Positions 4,661 through 6,496 of a stretch of 6,496 bases of DNA are shown piece after piece. The translations under genes and the position numbers were made by a program. How positions within the stretch are numbered: position 1 is the first letter of the stretch; each line of letters starts with the position of its first letter. The notes under the pieces are model-generated. The model searched no databases. It had not been told where the DNA came from and saw only the letters and a program-made list of their open reading frames with translations. This DNA comes from CAZPWF01 sp964590725 (GTDB lineage: Bacteria > Patescibacteriota > Saccharimonadia > Saccharimonadales > JACQNP01): the NCBI GenBank assembly GCA_964590725.1, contig CAZPWF010000034.1:1-6496 (forward strand). The letters run 5' to 3'.

Positions 4661-4680
4661 TTGTATTAGAATGTATACAA
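4661..4680 (+). promoter_or_regulatory. Promoter and inverted repeat just before the SulP gene
   Basis: TAGAAT (4667-4672) is a plausible -10 box. The implied start is near 4679, two bases before the ATG, and there is no Shine-Dalgarno sequence, so the mRNA would be almost leaderless. The -35 is poor (TTATCG at 4645-4650, 16 bases away). A perfect inverted repeat TTGTAT-N8-ATACAA (4661-4666 and 4675-4680) brackets the -10, which is where a repressor could bind. Confidence 0.45.
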
Positions 4681-6405
4681 ATGATTAATAACATTAAGAT
4701 ATCGTTTCCGATTGTTGATACGTTTAAAAAGTATCAGAAATCATGGCTAAAACGCGATTTTATAGCGGGTGTAACTGTGGCTGCGGTTGCCGTTCCTCAG
4801 GCTATAGCTTATGCACAATTGGCAGGTTCACCTCTAATAGCTGGCCTTTACGCTGCATTAATCGGAATGTTAATCTTCGCAGTTTTTTCGACATCTAGGT
4901 TTGTGATTGTTGGCCCAGATGCTGCACTGGCGGCTATGTCCGGGGCGACACTTATTCCGTTAGCAGCAGGTGATGCTGGGAAATATGCATCACTATTAGC
5001 GGTTTTGGCTATTCTGATTGGAGTCGTTTGTTTGCTCGCCCTTTTTGCTCGTCTAGGAGTTATTGCCGATTTTATATCTAGACCAATTTTATTGGGATAT
5101 ATGGCTGGTCTAGCTTTGGCCGTTATTGCTTCTCAGGCACCAAAACTATTTGGGATTACTGTCCCGTCATTTGGAAATTTCTTTACGACCGCAACATATA
5201 TAATCACTCACCTTTACTTAACGAATATGCCCACACTTGTTTTAAGTATTATTCTAATGGGGTTAGCAATAGTAGTTCAAAGACGGCTTAAGATGTTGCC
5301 GATGAGTCTAGTTTTACTAGTTGGGGCTACGTTAGCATCAGCCATATTCAATTTTAGCGACAAGGGAATCGCTACAATTGGCATGATTCCAACGGGTTTA
5401 CCGCTTCCAAAATGGCCAACAATTACTTTTTATGACCTACAAAACCTTATAGTGCCGGCTTTAGCTATTTCGCTAGTAAGCTATGCAAATACAATAGCTA
5501 CTGCTCGTACATTTGCTGTTCATCAAAAAGAATCAATCGAGGCACCGCAGGAGTTTTTTGGACTTGGAGTTTCAAATATTGGTTCGGGTATCTTTGGTGG
5601 TATTCCTGTTGCTGCCAGTGGCGCACGAACGGCTGTCAACCATGAGAATAAGGCTGTAACACAGGTATCGCAGTTGTTTGGAGCGCTATCTATAGCCATT
5701 GTATTGCTCGTTTTTGCTCCACTACTTAGGTTTTTACCACTTTCTGCCTTGGCTGTAATTATAATCATGGCTGTACAAAAACTGTTTAACTATAATGAGC
5801 TCAAATCAATATGGCGGGCTTGGCAATCGGAAGCAGTATTGGCGATAGTAACACTTGTTGGTGTAACTGTACTAGGTATTTTTCAAGGCTTACTATTAGC
5901 TGTATTTTTGGCCGTCATGAACTTAGTTCGCAAAAGTTCTTTCCCGCAGGATGCAGTTTTGGGTATAGCGGAAGATGGTTCTGTTAGGGATATGAGTCGA
6001 CCGCCAAAAACCATAGCTATTCCCGGTATAGTTATTTATAGATTTGATGCTCCACTTTATTTTGCAAATGCGAATTACTTCAAGGAGCGAGTAAACAGAT
6101 TAATTGAAGACTCCGATGAACCTGTAAAATGGTTCCTCTGGGATGCGGAAACCATAACTGCTTTTGATTCAACGTCCGGTCAGATGCTTCTAAATCTAAT
6201 TAACGAACTAAAAACAAAAGACATAACATTTGCAGTTGCTCGTATGAAAGGACCCATTAGGCATACTATAAATCAAAGTAGACGCTTATCGCGCGCACTG
6301 CGAGCCAGCCCACATTTCACTAGCATAGGTGACGCCTTAGATGCCTTTAACGAACAGTTAAAAGTAGAAGATAAAGACGAAAGCCAAGCCAAAAACAAAA
6401 CATAA
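4681..6405 (+). CDS. SulP-family anion transporter with STAS domain
   Basis: A 574-residue integral membrane transporter of the SulP (SLC26-like) family. Its members move sulfate, bicarbonate, chloride or other anions across the cytoplasmic membrane. The N-terminal signature is clear: the RDFIAGVTVAAVAVPQAIAYA segment near residues 25-45, then AGSPLIAGLYAAL. Hydrophobic membrane segments follow to about residue 420. The cytoplasmic C-terminal STAS domain starts near 445 (IPGIVIYRFDAPLYFANA) and includes the WDAETITAFDSTSG loop (487-500), which corresponds to the Ser/Thr-containing loop of anti-sigma antagonists. The length is normal for the family, unlike the shortened neighbours. The last 15 or so residues are highly charged. 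It is separated from metK by a terminator and has its own predicted near-leaderless promoter. The substrate cannot be told by eye; a sulfur link with metK is tempting but not supported beyond adjacency. Confidence 0.92.
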   Translation: MINNIKISFPIVDTFKKYQKSWLKRDFIAGVTVAAVAVPQAIAYAQLAGSPLIAGLYAALIGMLIFAVFSTSRFVIVGPDAALAAMSGATLIPLAAGDAGKYASLLAVLAILIGVVCLLALFARLGVIADFISRPILLGYMAGLALAVIASQAPKLFGITVPSFGNFFTTATYIITHLYLTNMPTLVLSIILMGLAIVVQRRLKMLPMSLVLLVGATLASAIFNFSDKGIATIGMIPTGLPLPKWPTITFYDLQNLIVPALAISLVSYANTIATARTFAVHQKESIEAPQEFFGLGVSNIGSGIFGGIPVAASGARTAVNHENKAVTQVSQLFGALSIAIVLLVFAPLLRFLPLSALAVIIIMAVQKLFNYNELKSIWRAWQSEAVLAIVTLVGVTVLGIFQGLLLAVFLAVMNLVRKSSFPQDAVLGIAEDGSVRDMSRPPKTIAIPGIVIYRFDAPLYFANANYFKERVNRLIEDSDEPVKWFLWDAETITAFDSTSGQMLLNLINELKTKDITFAVARMKGPIRHTINQSRRLSRALRASPHFTSIGDALDAFNEQLKVEDKDESQAKNKT

Positions 6406-6429
6406 AATTAAAGAAATTCTTAAGGTTAT

Positions 6430-6438
6430 TGCTATAAT
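6430..6438 (+). promoter_or_regulatory. Extended -10 promoter for the gene leaving the window
   Basis: TGC followed by a perfect TATAAT (6433-6438) forms a strong extended -10 element. The predicted start near 6445 is three bases before the next ATG (6448), again almost leaderless. An inverted repeat ATTCTTA (6416-6422) and TAAGAAT (6443-6449) flanks it, which could be an operator or a weak end-of-SulP hairpin. Confidence 0.55.
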
Positions 6439-6447
6439 ATCGTAAGA

Positions 6448-6496
6448 ATGAGGAATAAGAGTAGGGTAGCGATTTTGTTAATTGCTGTTGTTGCAG
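6448..6496 (+). CDS. Start of an unknown membrane or exported protein, cut by the window end
   Basis: Sixteen codons are visible, beginning MRNKSR and then VAILLIAVVA. A short positive start followed by a hydrophobic run is what a signal peptide or single membrane anchor looks like. There is no Shine-Dalgarno sequence, and the predicted transcription start lies three bases upstream. The frame stays open to the end of the window. The family cannot be assigned. Confidence 0.5.
   Translation, partial: MRNKSRVAILLIAVVA

Noticed and set aside
5523..5768. An 81-codon minus-strand frame inside the SulP gene
   Set aside because: It is a shadow of the conserved transporter frame with no independent support.

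Overview
The window is a compact, AT-rich bacterial segment with small, tightly packed genes. Its proteins are conserved but short for their families: MetK is 318 residues against about 384 in E. coli, and the ATP-grasp ligase is 247. Three genes appear to start at or within three bases of a predicted transcription start. TGA serves as a true stop after two genes, so UGA is not recoded. Together this suggests a reduced-genome lineage, perhaps Patescibacteria/CPR such as Saccharibacteria. That is an inference from style and not a placement from marker genes.

Layout. Positions 1-372 hold no protein gene but look like a self-contained small-RNA unit on the + strand, with a promoter at 90-118, a foldable transcript of about 140 nt and a strong intrinsic terminator at 241-267. 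Positions 373-2284 are a minus-strand operon. From its promoter it reads a 23-codon tyrosine-rich leader peptide, an intrinsic terminator, phenylalanine 4-hydroxylase (phhA), and a translationally coupled HAD phosphatase whose ATG overlaps the phhA stop. Next, also on the minus strand, is a RimK-like ATP-grasp ligase (2432-3175). From about 3399 the + strand takes over: promoter, SAM-I riboswitch, Shine-Dalgarno-sequestering hairpin, compact metK and terminator. A SulP anion transporter with a STAS domain follows (4681-6405), then the first codons of a further gene with a membrane or signal-peptide N-terminus.

The most notable element is the leader of the phhA operon. It has the parts of a classical ribosome-mediated attenuator. 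The leader peptide is rich in Tyr codons (codons 10, 14, 15 and 19) and has no Phe codon. Four RNA segments can pair alternatively (1:2, 2:3, 3:4), and the 3:4 hairpin is an intrinsic terminator only 24 nt before the phhA start codon. Tyrosine is the product of PhhA, so the arrangement implies end-product control by charged tRNA-Tyr: low tyrosine would permit read-through and conversion of Phe to Tyr. I know of no described tyrosine attenuator on a phenylalanine hydroxylase gene, but I could not search.

Two amino-acid-responsive RNA devices therefore sit within 1.4 kb of each other: the proposed Tyr attenuator on phhA and a SAM riboswitch on metK.
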